Assembly: GCA_021736385.1 (NCBI GenBank)
Contig: JAIPFY010000012.1
Location: 1-58,557 of the forward strand
From: Spirochaetia bacterium
Lineage (GTDB): Bacteria; Spirochaetota; Spirochaetia; CAKZLE01
Direction of reading: 5' to 3'
Length of the DNA stretch: 58,557 bases
Under the pieces are notes generated by a model, which searched no databases, had not been told where the DNA came from, and was given only the letters and a program-made list of their open reading frames with translations. Both the position numbers and the translations under genes were made by a program. Shown piece by piece: positions 34,577 through 43,628 of the stretch (position 1 is the first letter of the stretch; every line of letters begins with the position of its first letter).

Positions 34577-35260
34577 TCAGCTGATTGTTAGACCGAGATT
34601 AATGAGCAACTGGTAGCCGTACTCGATCGATACCGCATAGCTGGTGGACGTATCATGTTCGGGATGGTTCTTGCCTCTGCTGAAATCCCCTCCATCATCT
34701 TCGGGACTGAATCTCCCTATGACGATCCCCACGATCCTCTCATCATCGATGCTGACCAGCGGACCACCGGCCATCCCGTCATGGACCATGGAATCGAAGA
34801 GCAGCAGCTTGGTACCGTTGAGCAGCAGTGCCTTCGAGCTGAGGATGCTGCTGCGCAGTGCCAGATTATGCATGTCCTGATGCCCGAACGGGAATCCGAA
34901 GCTGATCAATCCGGTACCCAGCGGGAGGTTGTCGGCATGACCGATCAGATGATCGGGGGTTGCGATGACATAGGACCTCTTGAGCTTGAGCACTGCGCTG
35001 TTATGAACCGTATCGACACTGACGAGTTCGACCTCGGAGGCTCCGACCTCTTCCATGCTCAGCGGTGAGAATGATTCGGGATCGTTGGGTCGTGCGACCA
35101 TGAGGTGCTGATGATCACCTTCGATCAGATGGGCTGCAGTGAGCAGATAGCCGCTCTCATGGACCAGGAATGCGGTCCCGAGGAATACTACCGTATCCTG
35201 CTGTTTTCTGACCAGCAGGAAACAGGCGCCGGTGAATTTCTGTCCTGGGTTCTTATACAT
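34577..35260 (-). CDS. Trypsin-like (S1) protein lacking catalytic serine
   Basis: A 227-residue protein with the S1/HtrA-like double barrel and no signal peptide, so probably cytoplasmic. His44 in LLTAAHLIEG matches the catalytic His. The region of the catalytic Asp reads VDTVHNSAVLKL, with Asn/Ser where Asp is expected, and the serine motif GxSGGP reads GMAGGPLV (162-169), with Ala164 in place of Ser. The nucleotide sequence (ATG GCC GGT GGT CCG) shows no sign of a misread. The protein is therefore most likely a non-catalytic homologue. Its ATG overlaps the last eight bases of the BCCT transporter gene, so it may bind or tune that transporter. Confidence 0.75.
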   Translation of the reverse strand: MYKNPGQKFTGACFLLVRKQQDTVVFLGTAFLVHESGYLLTAAHLIEGDHQHLMVARPNDPESFSPLSMEEVGASEVELVSVDTVHNSAVLKLKRSYVIATPDHLIGHADNLPLGTGLISFGFPFGHQDMHNLALRSSILSSKALLLNGTKLLLFDSMVHDGMAGGPLVSIDDERIVGIVIGRFSPEDDGGDFSRGKNHPEHDTSTSYAVSIEYGYQLLINLGLTIS

Positions 35261-36941
35261 CGGTCTTGTCCTTCTTCTTTCGTTTTTTCTCGAATACCAC
35301 AGGAGGTATCGTCGCAGATTCGATCTGGAACTTCTGTTGTCTCGACTTCTTACCGGTCTTCAGCGAGAAGGTCTGTATACCGGTATACTCATTGAGCCCT
35401 TTCTTGAGACTGAAGCAGAGTATGATCAGAACGATGGCAAAGGGCAGCCCGGTCGCCACTACTGCCGACTGCAGGGCGGCAAGCCCCCCGCTGAGCAGCA
35501 GTGCTGCTGCGACCACACCCTCGAGGATCGCCCAGAAGAGCCGCTGCGGGATCGGAGGGTCAGGATTCCCCCCTGCAGTGATGATGTCGATGACCATGGA
35601 CCCTGAGTCAGAAGAGGTCACGAAGAAACTCACGACCACCAGGACAGCCAGGATGGAGGTGATTGAGCTCAGCGGGAAGTGCTCGAGCAGCAGGAAGAGG
35701 GACAGAGGGATGTTCTGTGTGACCTGCTCTCCGAGACCTCCGCCGCCGAAGATCTCGATATACAGTGCTGAGTTGCCGAAGACCGTAAGCCAGAGGAAGG
35801 TGACCAGAGAAGGGACACAGAGGACACCCATGAGGAACTCCCTGATCGTACGTCCACGGGAGACCCGTGCGATGAACATGCCGACGAAGGGGGACCAGGC
35901 GATCCACCAGGCCCAGTAGAAGACTGTCCAGGAGTTCTGCCAGTTGGTAGCTTCGAAGGTCTCATTCCAGGTTGAGACCTGCAGGAACGACTGCAGATAC
36001 GACCCGATATTCTCCAGGAATCCATTGAGGATGAACAGCGTAGGTCCGAAGAGGAAGACGAATGCCAGCAGCAGCATGGCAAGATAGATGTTCAGCTCTG
36101 AGAGTTTGCGGATACCGGCATCGAGTCCCTTCACCACCGAGATGGTGGCAATGGAGGTGATCCCTGCGATGAGCAGCATCTGTATCCCGATGTTCTGCTC
36201 GATACCGAAGACATGACTCAAGCCGGCATTGATCTGCTGCACCCCGAATCCCAGAGAGGTAGCGACACCGAAGAGGGTCGCCACGGTTGCCAGGATGTCG
36301 ATGACATTCCCCCAGGCCCCGTGGATCTTCTCTCCCAGCAGCGGGTAGAAGATGGAACGTATCGACAGCGGCTGACCTTTGTTGAAGCTGAAGAAGGCAA
36401 GAGCCAGTGCGACCAGTGAATAGACTGCCCAGGGGTGGAGACCCCAGTGCAGGAACGTATAGGCCATCGCCTGACGGGCAGCCTCAGCACTGCTGGCAGT
36501 ATCAAGCGGCGGGGTGATATAATGGAACATGGGTTCTGCCACCCCGTAGAAGAGCAGACCGATCCCCATACCGGCAGAGAAGAGCATGGCGAACCAGCTC
36601 TTGGTGCTGAAATCGGGGAGGGCATCATCCCCTCCGAGGCGGATGTCGCCGTAGCGGCTGAACATGATATAGACCACGAACAGCAGGATGATGTTCATCG
36701 CGAGAGTGAAGAACCACCCGGCGTTGGAGGTGATGCTCATGAGCAGGGGAGAGAAGACATCGCCGATGATCTCATTGAAGATCGCCGTGATCAGGACGAA
36801 CCCGATGATGAGGACTGCAGAGGTGATGAACACGACCGGGTGGATATCCAGTTTGAGTTTATTTGATTTGATAACAGACTCCTTATGGTGGGGATTGTCG
36901 CATGAAGGGGGATGCACAGTCTCTTGAGACGTGCCGGTCAC
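35253..36941 (-). CDS. BCCT-family betaine/carnitine/choline transporter
   Basis: A transporter of up to 562 residues with about 12 membrane helices. The family segment AGMGIGLLFYGVAEP (123-137) and the tryptophan-rich helix FYWAWWIAWSPFVGMFIARV (about 345-364) are clear. The GMGIG form is typical of Na+-coupled betaine carriers such as BetP. The start is uncertain: the first in-frame start at 36941 is a GTG, and AAGGAG near 36880 points to a start a little further in. Its end overlaps the protease-like gene. With proVWX it gives the cell a second osmoprotectant route. Confidence 0.92.
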   Translation of the reverse strand: MTGTSQETVHPPSCDNPHHKESVIKSNKLKLDIHPVVFITSAVLIIGFVLITAIFNEIIGDVFSPLLMSITSNAGWFFTLAMNIILLFVVYIMFSRYGDIRLGGDDALPDFSTKSWFAMLFSAGMGIGLLFYGVAEPMFHYITPPLDTASSAEAARQAMAYTFLHWGLHPWAVYSLVALALAFFSFNKGQPLSIRSIFYPLLGEKIHGAWGNVIDILATVATLFGVATSLGFGVQQINAGLSHVFGIEQNIGIQMLLIAGITSIATISVVKGLDAGIRKLSELNIYLAMLLLAFVFLFGPTLFILNGFLENIGSYLQSFLQVSTWNETFEATNWQNSWTVFYWAWWIAWSPFVGMFIARVSRGRTIREFLMGVLCVPSLVTFLWLTVFGNSALYIEIFGGGGLGEQVTQNIPLSLFLLLEHFPLSSITSILAVLVVVSFFVTSSDSGSMVIDIITAGGNPDPPIPQRLFWAILEGVVAAALLLSGGLAALQSAVVATGLPFAIVLIILCFSLKKGLNEYTGIQTFSLKTGKKSRQQKFQIESATIPPVVFEKKRKKKDKTDV

Positions 36942-37412
36942 CCCTGCAGGTGCTATGATTCAGACCTGTCAGCGTGGTGTCAGATCCTGCGCCTGAACAT
37001 GGGATGCCGGAACAACGCAGGGCAGCTGCCAGAAGGATCGGCAGGTACCGGTCGCTGGTATCCACAGGGGCTGCGAACCATATCAGCCCGCACATCATGG
37101 GCAAAATCATACGGATTGTCAACAATGGTTCGCCCCCGCAGTACCCAGTTTCTCTGGAGCATGTACTGCTGGTGATCGATCAATGCAGGGGAGAGCTGCT
37201 GATCTTGAAGAGTCGATACCCTGTCGTGTTGGTATCGTATCCCTGTAGCAGTAAAGCGAATTGACTCAAGGTCAACTCTTGTGTGAAGTAAAAAGCCTGG
37301 ACCCTGCAATCATAGCACGGTATGATGGTTGGTTCTTGTGATGATATGAGTGTTGCAGAATGTTGCAAATCCTTATCTAGCATGAATCTTTTTCTAAACC
37401 ATAAGATTTTTC
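36942..37412. other. Gap between divergent transporter genes
   Basis: About 470 bases without a gene I can support. Open frames on both strands (for example 36974-37264 on plus) lack ribosome sites and family features. The right end is AT-rich and leads into the alsT promoter. Confidence 0.4.
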
Positions 37413-37441
37413 TTGACTTACCTACAGTGTGTCTCTAGAAT
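37413..37441 (+). promoter_or_regulatory. Sigma70 promoter of alsT
   Basis: TTGACT (37413-37418) and TAGAAT (37436-37441) are exactly 17 bases apart, followed 56 bases later by the alsT start codon with AAAAGGAG. Confidence 0.7.
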
Positions 37442-37497
37442 AAACTGAGTTGACTAAAAGGTGATTTGTGTTTTTACAAACAACAAAAGGAGCGTGT

Positions 37498-38901
37498 ATG
37501 GAATTTTTCGATGCCTTTTTCAGTGGATTGAATTGGTTGATCGGTCAGTTGTGGGGACTCCCGATGATGATCCTGCTTATTGGTACCGGTCTCTATCTTA
37601 CGATCATTACCAAATTCTTTCAGTTCAGAAAACTGGGATATATTCTCAAGAATACCTTCGGGAAGATCTTCGAGAAGGAGAACAAGACCCTCGCCGGGGT
37701 GATGACCCCATTCCAGGCGGTCAGTACAGCCCTTGCAGGGACCGTCGGTACTGCCAATATCGCCGGAGTCGCTGCAGCGATCGCGATCGGTGGTCCTGGA
37801 GCTCTGTTCTGGATGTGGATGGTCGCATTGGTCGGGATGATGACCAAGATGGTTGAGATCTCCCTTGCCGTACACTTCAGAGAAGTCAGAGAAGATGGAT
37901 CGGTATACGGCGGTCCGATGTTCTATCTGAGTAAGGGACTCGGGAGAGTCGGGAAACCCCTTGCTATCCTTCATGCCGTTGCAGTGCTTATCGGTGGTCT
38001 GGTAACAGCAGCACTGCTGCAACCGCATACCGCTGCAGCAGCACTGGAAGGGAGCCTTGGAATCAATCCCACCCTCTCTGCAGTAGTGTTCGCTGTCCTG
38101 ACCGGGCTGGTGATCATCGGCGGGTTCAAGGCTATCGGGAAGTTCTGTGAACGGCTGGTTCCCTTCATGGCAGTCCTCTATGCCCTCGGGGCCATCATCA
38201 TCATAGTCATTAACTTTGCATCGATCCCTCATGCCTTTGGGTTGATCTTCAGATATGCATTTGCCCCGGCACCTGCGATCGGAGGTTTTGCAGGAGCTTC
38301 CTTTGCCATGGCACTCCAGAAAGGTATGGCTCGGGGGATGTTCTCCAATGAGGCAGGTATGGGGTCAGCCCCAATGGTTCATGCCACAGCAAAGACAGAC
38401 CACCCGATCCGACAGGGGCTGTGGGGAACCTTTGAAGTGTTCGTCGATACGATCATTCTCTGCTCACTCACCGGACTCGCTATCCTGACTACAGGGGTAT
38501 GGGATTCAGGACTCAGCGGGATCAATCTTACCATACGAGCCTTTGAAGTAGGTCTTCCCGGAAATGTGGCTTCCTTCCTGGTCATGACCGGTATCGTCCT
38601 CTTTGCGTTCTCTACGCAGGTCGGCTGGTATGTGAACTACCAGACAGCAGTACACTATCTGTTCGGTGATAAGGGCGTCAAATACCTCAAATGGATCTAT
38701 CTGCTACCCGGAGTCATCTTTGCAGGGCAGGGGGCGAATGCCGTCTGGCTCTTCGGAGACCTTGCCTGTGGTATCATGGGTATCCCGAACCTCATCGGTC
38801 TCATTCTGCTGAGTAAAGTCTTCATGGACCTCTATAGAGATTTTATCAAGAAAGAGGGACTTGATGGGAAGCATCTGGAAATCGTCAAAGGAGAGAACTA
38901 G
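37498..38901 (+). CDS. alsT: Alanine/glycine:cation symporter (AGCS family)
   Basis: A 467-residue Na+- or H+-coupled amino-acid importer. The start is the ATG at 37498 with AAAAGGAGCG upstream. Family landmarks are TLAGVMTPFQAVSTALAGTV (about 63-82), GTANIAGVAAAIAIGGPGAL (82-102), GGPMFYLSKGLG, MFSNEAGMGSAPMVHATAKT (about 281-300) and NYQTAVHYLFGDKGVKY. The usual GTGNIAGVA has Ala for the second Gly. The M20 hydrolase gene begins five bases after its stop, so import may be paired with cleavage of an amino-acid conjugate. Confidence 0.93.
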   Translation: MEFFDAFFSGLNWLIGQLWGLPMMILLIGTGLYLTIITKFFQFRKLGYILKNTFGKIFEKENKTLAGVMTPFQAVSTALAGTVGTANIAGVAAAIAIGGPGALFWMWMVALVGMMTKMVEISLAVHFREVREDGSVYGGPMFYLSKGLGRVGKPLAILHAVAVLIGGLVTAALLQPHTAAAALEGSLGINPTLSAVVFAVLTGLVIIGGFKAIGKFCERLVPFMAVLYALGAIIIIVINFASIPHAFGLIFRYAFAPAPAIGGFAGASFAMALQKGMARGMFSNEAGMGSAPMVHATAKTDHPIRQGLWGTFEVFVDTIILCSLTGLAILTTGVWDSGLSGINLTIRAFEVGLPGNVASFLVMTGIVLFAFSTQVGWYVNYQTAVHYLFGDKGVKYLKWIYLLPGVIFAGQGANAVWLFGDLACGIMGIPNLIGLILLSKVFMDLYRDFIKKEGLDGKHLEIVKGEN

Positions 38902-38906
38902 CGCAT

Positions 38907-40079
38907 ATGGAGAACACGATGAAACAGATCATAGATACTGAATTACTGGCATTATGTACAGATATGGTCAGAGAATCGAGCATCTCAGGTACCGAGGGCA
39001 ATGTGGTCGCAGTAGTTGAGCGATGGATGAAAGATCTTGGCTTCGATGAAGTGACCACCGACAGATATGGAAGTATTACTGGGAAGATCCAGGGGTCCGG
39101 GAACGGACCGGCTGTGATGTTGGACGGACATGTCGATACGGTGGGTATAGGGGATCCTTCCCTCTGGACACACGACCCGTTCGGGGCTGAGGTCGTTGAC
39201 GGGAAGATGTATGGTAGAGGCACCTCTGACATGAAAGGAGCCCTCTCTGCCATGATCTATGCGGCTTCCCGTTTCACCGGGAACAGGCTTCCTGGAGACC
39301 TCTATGTGACCGGCACCGTCCATGAAGAGATGTTCGAAGGAGTCTCACTCGATCATATCCTAGAGAGCGTACCGGCTGACTATGTGATCATAGGAGAGGC
39401 TTCAGCACTGAACTTGAAGATCGGTCAGAGAGGGAGGGCTGAGATCTGTGTGAAGACCCATGGCAAGAGCTGCCACTCCTCGAATCCTCAGTTCGGGAAG
39501 AATGCGGTGTATCTGATGCAGAAAGCACTCTCTGATATCTCATCCCTCAAGCTGCCCTCGGATGACCATCTGGGTTCAGGCATCATGGAACTTACCGACA
39601 TCATCTCAGAGCCTTACCCCGGGGCTTCCGTAGTCCCCTCTGAATGTACGGTCACCTTCGATCGAAGACTCATCGAAGGGGAGACTGCCGAACAGGTAGT
39701 CTCAGAGGTCAGAGGTGCGATCACCTCATTGACCGATGATGAGTGTGAAGTCTATATATCGGAAGGGAAGGCAATCTGTCATACCGGAGAGGAGATCACA
39801 GCACAGCGATTCTTCCCTGCTTGGTACTATACGGAAGATTCAGATTTCATACAGAAGGTCCATGCAGGGCTGCACGAAGCGGGAATACCCGCCCAGCTGC
39901 AGACCTATTCCTTCTGTACGAACGGGTCTGCCAGTGCAGGCCTGCGTGGGATACCCACTCTTGGGTTCGGCCCCTCTGCAGAGAATCAGGCACATGTCTG
40001 TGATGAATATGTGGAGGTCTCTCAACTGATTCAGGCCTCGAAAGGGTATTGTGCCATCATAACCTCTCTGATGAGCTGA
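38907..40079 (+). CDS. M20 metallopeptidase, YgeY-type hydrolase
   Basis: A 390-residue zinc amidohydrolase. Metal-binding motifs are MLDGHVDTVG (His and Asp, about 72-81), GRGTSDMKGALSAMIY (bridging Asp, about 108-123), VTGTVHEEMFEGVSL (Glu pair) and GEASALNLKIGQRG. The late DIISEPYPGASVVPSECTVTF resembles the YgeY group, often linked to amidohydrolase pathways. An alternative ATG at 38919 has GGAG at the better distance; the one at 38907 has AAGGAG eleven bases before. It is coupled to alsT and probably releases an amino acid from a conjugate. Confidence 0.88.
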   Translation: MENTMKQIIDTELLALCTDMVRESSISGTEGNVVAVVERWMKDLGFDEVTTDRYGSITGKIQGSGNGPAVMLDGHVDTVGIGDPSLWTHDPFGAEVVDGKMYGRGTSDMKGALSAMIYAASRFTGNRLPGDLYVTGTVHEEMFEGVSLDHILESVPADYVIIGEASALNLKIGQRGRAEICVKTHGKSCHSSNPQFGKNAVYLMQKALSDISSLKLPSDDHLGSGIMELTDIISEPYPGASVVPSECTVTFDRRLIEGETAEQVVSEVRGAITSLTDDECEVYISEGKAICHTGEEITAQRFFPAWYYTEDSDFIQKVHAGLHEAGIPAQLQTYSFCTNGSASAGLRGIPTLGFGPSAENQAHVCDEYVEVSQLIQASKGYCAIITSLMS

Positions 40080-40100
40080 TCATCATGTGAGGATCTTGCT

Positions 40101-40132
40101 GCCAGCCGCCTGAAGGCGGCTGGCCTTGTTTT
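40101..40132 (+). terminator. Terminator of the alsT/M20 operon
   Basis: GCCAGCCGCC (40101-40110), loop TGAA, GGCGGCTGGC (40115-40124), then CTTGTTTT: a classic rho-independent terminator. Confidence 0.9.
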
Positions 40133-40218
40133 ACCACCCCGGAACGAACACGCATGAAAGCCGATACTCTCTCTCTTTGATTTGCCATATATATCTTTCA
40201 CATGGTAACATCCGGTAT

Positions 40219-40247
40219 TTGCTAAAGATCATCGTATCAAGTATGAT
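40219..40247 (+). promoter_or_regulatory. Promoter of the XRE-cupin regulator
   Basis: TTGCTA (40219-40224) and TATGAT (40242-40247) are separated by 17 bases, 37 bases before the start codon. Confidence 0.6.
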
Positions 40248-40284
40248 AGGGTAACGTACTAATAAAAAGAAGTGGAACTATGGC

Positions 40285-40818
40285 ATGAAAGATATTGGAA
40301 TACACATAAAAAAGATGCGTCTACAGCAGCGACGGCTCCAGCAGGAGGTCGCAGATGCCTGCGGATTCACCAAGAGTCATCTGTCGAAGATCGAGAACGG
40401 GAAGGTGGTCCCATCTCTGGGAGCCCTTGATAAGATCGCAGAAGCGCTGCATACGAAGATCAGTACGCTTCTGGGTGAAGATATGTATGAAGAGGTCGTG
40501 ATCAATACCAGAGAGGAGACCGAACAGGGGTTGATGAAGACGGCAAAAGGGTACTCCATGTTCCCCTATGCCTCTGACTACGGTGAGAAGAAGATGCAGC
40601 CGTTCTACTTCAGAACGAAGAAGGGCGAGCATAAGCTTCATACGACAGCTCATGAGAGTGAAGAGTTCTTCTATATCCTCAAGGGTGAGATCATCCTGAA
40701 GGTAGGGGGGAGAGAGTATCACCTGAAAGAGGGTGACGGGATCTACTTCAATGCCAGGATAGAACACCAGACCATACCGTTGAGTGACGATGTGGAGATC
40801 CTCGACATCATGGTATAA
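40285..40818 (+). CDS. XRE-family regulator with C-terminal cupin
   Basis: A 177-residue regulator. Residues 1-65 form an XRE helix-turn-helix (LQQEVADACGFTKSHLSKIENGKVVPSLGAL in the expected order), and residues 105-177 form a cupin (EEFFYILKGEIILKVGGREY, then DGIYFNARIEHQTIP). This is the layout of PuuR/SutR-like regulators that sense small metabolites. It stands directly after the alsT/M20 operon and may control it. Ribosome site is weak (GTGGA). Confidence 0.88.
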   Translation: MKDIGIHIKKMRLQQRRLQQEVADACGFTKSHLSKIENGKVVPSLGALDKIAEALHTKISTLLGEDMYEEVVINTREETEQGLMKTAKGYSMFPYASDYGEKKMQPFYFRTKKGEHKLHTTAHESEEFFYILKGEIILKVGGREYHLKEGDGIYFNARIEHQTIPLSDDVEILDIMV

Positions 40819-41063
40819 GAACTGGCAGCAGTACCAGGAGATTCTGCCTGCAGCACGATCACCGTATATGCTGCTTTACCGATGCAGCATCCAAGTTAGT
40901 GTGTATGCAGGCTGTATGGGAACACATCTCAGCCTGATCATGACATCTCATGTGTCACAGCCTCTCTGAGGCTGCTCTTCGGATGATCCGATCGTATCAC
41001 GCGCATCATAGATACTCTATGAGAAGGACCCATGCAGGGCAGAGAGCTTCACGGCTGTCTGCT

Positions 41064-42128
41064 CTACTGCTCCCTGGGGATGATCTCTGCCTTGAGGATC
41101 AGCTGGGTGATGGGGGTGGTCGGATCCTCGATGGACCTCACCAGCAGGTTCCCAGCCTCCAGTCCCATCCGGTAGATCGGGCCGATGGCCGTGACATCAC
41201 TGATCGCCTCGGCGGTCCCGGCTGCGACACTGGCTGTGGTGATGCTCTGGGGCAGGGTGCGTGTGAGCTTCATCCCGGCCCTCAGGAGGGTGGGACTCAG
41301 GCCGATGACAGCTGTGATATCATCCATGGCGGCAACCTGCTCATAGAGCTGCTTCTCGAGCATCCCGGTCTCGAAGAACTCCTTCTCGGGTACCGGGAGG
41401 ATCCGTGCCAGACTTCGGTCGATCCCGGTCATCTCATAGGCATCGTAGATCCCTTTGAGCCGGTTTCGGGTACTGGTAGCCTCTTCCCCGGTGATGATGA
41501 GCATGGAACGATGACCCGTATCAAGCAGACGGCGGGTGAGTTCCCGCATGGCCTCACGGTCATTGGTCACGATATGGCTGAGGGTTCGGTCTTCGACGAA
41601 ACGATCGACCAGCACCACGGGGATCTTTCTGCGGGCGAGCTGGTCGATGATCCTCACATTGGTCTGGTAGTACTGCGTACCGATCATCGGGGAGAAGATG
41701 ATCCCTGAGATCCCCGCATCGATCAGGGAGTCGATCTGCTCATCGATCTGCTGGTTTTGGGCATAGGTGTTGCAGTAGATGGGGTGGTACCCCTTATCCC
41801 AGAGAGCATCATGAATACCCTGGAGCAGATACGAGGCGAAGGCTGGGGTATGGTTATCGACTGCCACCCCGATGGTCCTCGTCTTCACCACCTCCGGGAC
41901 TGCAGGTGCCTGCTGCTCGGCGACGAAGGTCCCCTGCCTGCCTTCGTGGTACTCGAGCACCCCGTCAGCGATCAGTTTGGTCAGGGCGCGCTTGACCGTG
42001 AGACGGCTCACAGTATGCACGACAGCCAGCTGCCGTTCGGAGTAGATCTTGTCTCCCGGCTGCCAGAAGCCCTCTGTGATGCGGGCTGTCACTGCGTGAT
42101 AGATCTGCAGGTACTTGGGGTCTTCCAT
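41064..42128 (-). CDS. GntR-family regulator with LacI-type sugar-binding domain
   Basis: A 354-residue repressor starting MEDPKYLQIYHAVTARI (ATG at 42128, AGAGGA upstream). The N-terminal GntR winged helix (1-75) shows GDKIYSERQLAVVHTVSRLT and KRALTKLIADGVLEYHEGRQGTF. The rest is a periplasmic-binding-protein-like effector domain (TIGVAVDNHTPAFASYLLQG; IPVVLVDRFVEDRTL; YEMTGIDRS), as in AraR. It is divergent from a sugar ABC/alpha-mannosidase operon. Three TGGTNNNACCA sites in the intergenic region are the probable operators. The effector is likely a mannoside breakdown product. Confidence 0.9.
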   Translation of the reverse strand: MEDPKYLQIYHAVTARITEGFWQPGDKIYSERQLAVVHTVSRLTVKRALTKLIADGVLEYHEGRQGTFVAEQQAPAVPEVVKTRTIGVAVDNHTPAFASYLLQGIHDALWDKGYHPIYCNTYAQNQQIDEQIDSLIDAGISGIIFSPMIGTQYYQTNVRIIDQLARRKIPVVLVDRFVEDRTLSHIVTNDREAMRELTRRLLDTGHRSMLIITGEEATSTRNRLKGIYDAYEMTGIDRSLARILPVPEKEFFETGMLEKQLYEQVAAMDDITAVIGLSPTLLRAGMKLTRTLPQSITTASVAAGTAEAISDVTAIGPIYRMGLEAGNLLVRSIEDPTTPITQLILKAEIIPREQ

Positions 42129-42143
42129 GATGATTCCTCTTCT

Positions 42144-42154
42144 TGGTGCTACCA
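42144..42154. promoter_or_regulatory. Candidate GntR operator 1 (TGGTGCTACCA)
   Basis: The inverted repeat TGGT-GCT-ACCA lies 16 bases upstream of the regulator start codon, in position to block its own expression. Confidence 0.6.
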
Positions 42155-42263
42155 TTTTGTAAAACTATACCATTTTTCTGGTGATATGGCAAACAGATTA
42201 CCAGATTTTCACCTCTATATGACGAATGGTGAACCAAAACAGTAATATGGTACAGTATTTTTC

Positions 42264-42322
42264 TTGACAACTGCCATATCTGGTATAATATGGTAGTACC
42301 AAGAAAGATATTGGTAACACCA
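42264..42322 (+). promoter_or_regulatory. Promoter of the mannoside operon with two candidate GntR operators
   Basis: A TATAAT box lies at 42284-42289; TTGACA at 42264-42269 is only 14 bases upstream, so the real -35 may be imperfect. TGGTAGTACCA (42291-42301) touches the -10 box and TGGTAACACCA (42312-42322) covers the early transcript. Both share TGGTNNNACCA with the site at 42144. Start of the binding-protein gene is 17 bases on. Confidence 0.65.
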
Positions 42323-42338
42323 GAAAAAGGAGTACGGA

Positions 42339-43616
42339 ATGAAGCAACGAATCAGAACCAGTGTGCTGATCATCTGTGTGCTGCTCGCAGCTATCCCGCT
42401 GTTTGCAGGAGGATCACAGGAGAAGAGTGAGAAGACCACCCTTACCTATATGGAGACGATGACCAGTCCGGGAAGGACAGCCACCATACAGGGCATCATC
42501 GATGCGTATGAGGCGCTGAACCCCGAGATAGAGATCAACCTCATCTCCCCGCCCTATGAACAGGCCGATAACAAGCTCACCCTGATGCTCAACAGCAATC
42601 AGGACCTTGACATCATAGAGGTACGTGACCATACCCTCAAACAGTTCGTGAACAATGGGAAGCTCGAAGACCTCACCGACTACATCGCCTCCTGGGATGA
42701 AGGCGATGACCTGCTTCCGCTGACCGTCACGGCAGCGAAGACCGTCGATGACACCCCCTACCTGATCCCGCAGTTCTTCTTCGTGAAGGCCCTGTTCGTC
42801 AGGACCGACATCCTGGCCCAGTACGGCTTCACCGAGATGCCGACTACCATGGAAGAGATGTATGAGATGGCCATCGCGGTCACTGAGAAAGCACCGAACC
42901 AGTACGGCTTCGGTTTCAGAGGAAAGGGTAGTGCCTTCAAGGTATCAGACCCCATGATCCTCTCGGATGTCGCTACCATCGATCTGGAGAATGTCTACAG
43001 GACCACCGATGGTACCTTCAGTATGAGCACCCCTGAAGCGAAGGCAGCACTTGATGCCTATGTGGATCTCTACAACCGGGCAGTACCTGCTGATGGTGTG
43101 AACTGGGGCTTCAACGAGCAGGTCAATGCCTTCATCTCCGGGACCACTCCCTTCCTCATCCAGGACCCCGATACCGTGGCACTGGTGAATGAACAGCTCG
43201 GTGAAGAGAACTACACCGTGATCCCTCTGCCGGTAGGCAAGAGCGGGAAGTCCTTCCTGGATTACGGCTTTGCAGGACTCTCGATCCCCTCCTACTCGAA
43301 GAACAAGGATGCGGCATGGGATTTCATCTCCTTCATCGCCAATGCAGAGAACAATGCAGATTTCTGCAGGACCTACGGACCTCTGCCTATCCATGCCTCT
43401 ACCTATGCCAATGATGACTACTTCAGTTCAGGCGTCTACAAATCCTGGGAACAGGAGATGTCCGACCCCGATACCTACAAGTTCGTGAAGTACCCGCTTG
43501 ATTCACCCAAGTACCCCGGTTGGGCTCAGGTGCAGGAACAGTACATGCAGTCACTGCTCCTCGGTGATATCACCTCTGAAGAAGCTATCGCAGCCTGGGA
43601 GTCCTACTGGGAGTAG
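42339..43616 (+). CDS. Sugar-binding protein of ABC importer
   Basis: A 425-residue family-1 solute-binding protein. The signal peptide ends LLAAIPLFAGGSQEKSEK, with no lipobox Cys. The mature protein has TLTYMETMTSPGRTATIQGI, LNSNQDLDIIEVRDHTLK (ligand-lobe hinge), TPYLIPQFFFVKALFVRTDI, and a C-terminal MQSLLLGDITSEEAIAAWES. The ATG has AAAAAGGAG upstream. It is first in an operon with two permeases, a PLP-dependent lyase and an alpha-mannosidase, so a mannose-containing oligosaccharide is the expected ligand. Confidence 0.92.
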   Translation: MKQRIRTSVLIICVLLAAIPLFAGGSQEKSEKTTLTYMETMTSPGRTATIQGIIDAYEALNPEIEINLISPPYEQADNKLTLMLNSNQDLDIIEVRDHTLKQFVNNGKLEDLTDYIASWDEGDDLLPLTVTAAKTVDDTPYLIPQFFFVKALFVRTDILAQYGFTEMPTTMEEMYEMAIAVTEKAPNQYGFGFRGKGSAFKVSDPMILSDVATIDLENVYRTTDGTFSMSTPEAKAALDAYVDLYNRAVPADGVNWGFNEQVNAFISGTTPFLIQDPDTVALVNEQLGEENYTVIPLPVGKSGKSFLDYGFAGLSIPSYSKNKDAAWDFISFIANAENNADFCRTYGPLPIHASTYANDDYFSSGVYKSWEQEMSDPDTYKFVKYPLDSPKYPGWAQVQEQYMQSLLLGDITSEEAIAAWESYWE

Positions 43617-43628
43617 AGCCCATACGAG

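Noticed and set aside
36974..37264. Frames on both strands between the BCCT and alsT genes
   Set aside because: Neither strand has a start with a ribosome site or a recognisable domain.
42225..42236. TGGTGAACCA as a fourth GntR operator
   Set aside because: The spacer is one base shorter than in the three matching sites, so the half-sites would not be in the same geometry.
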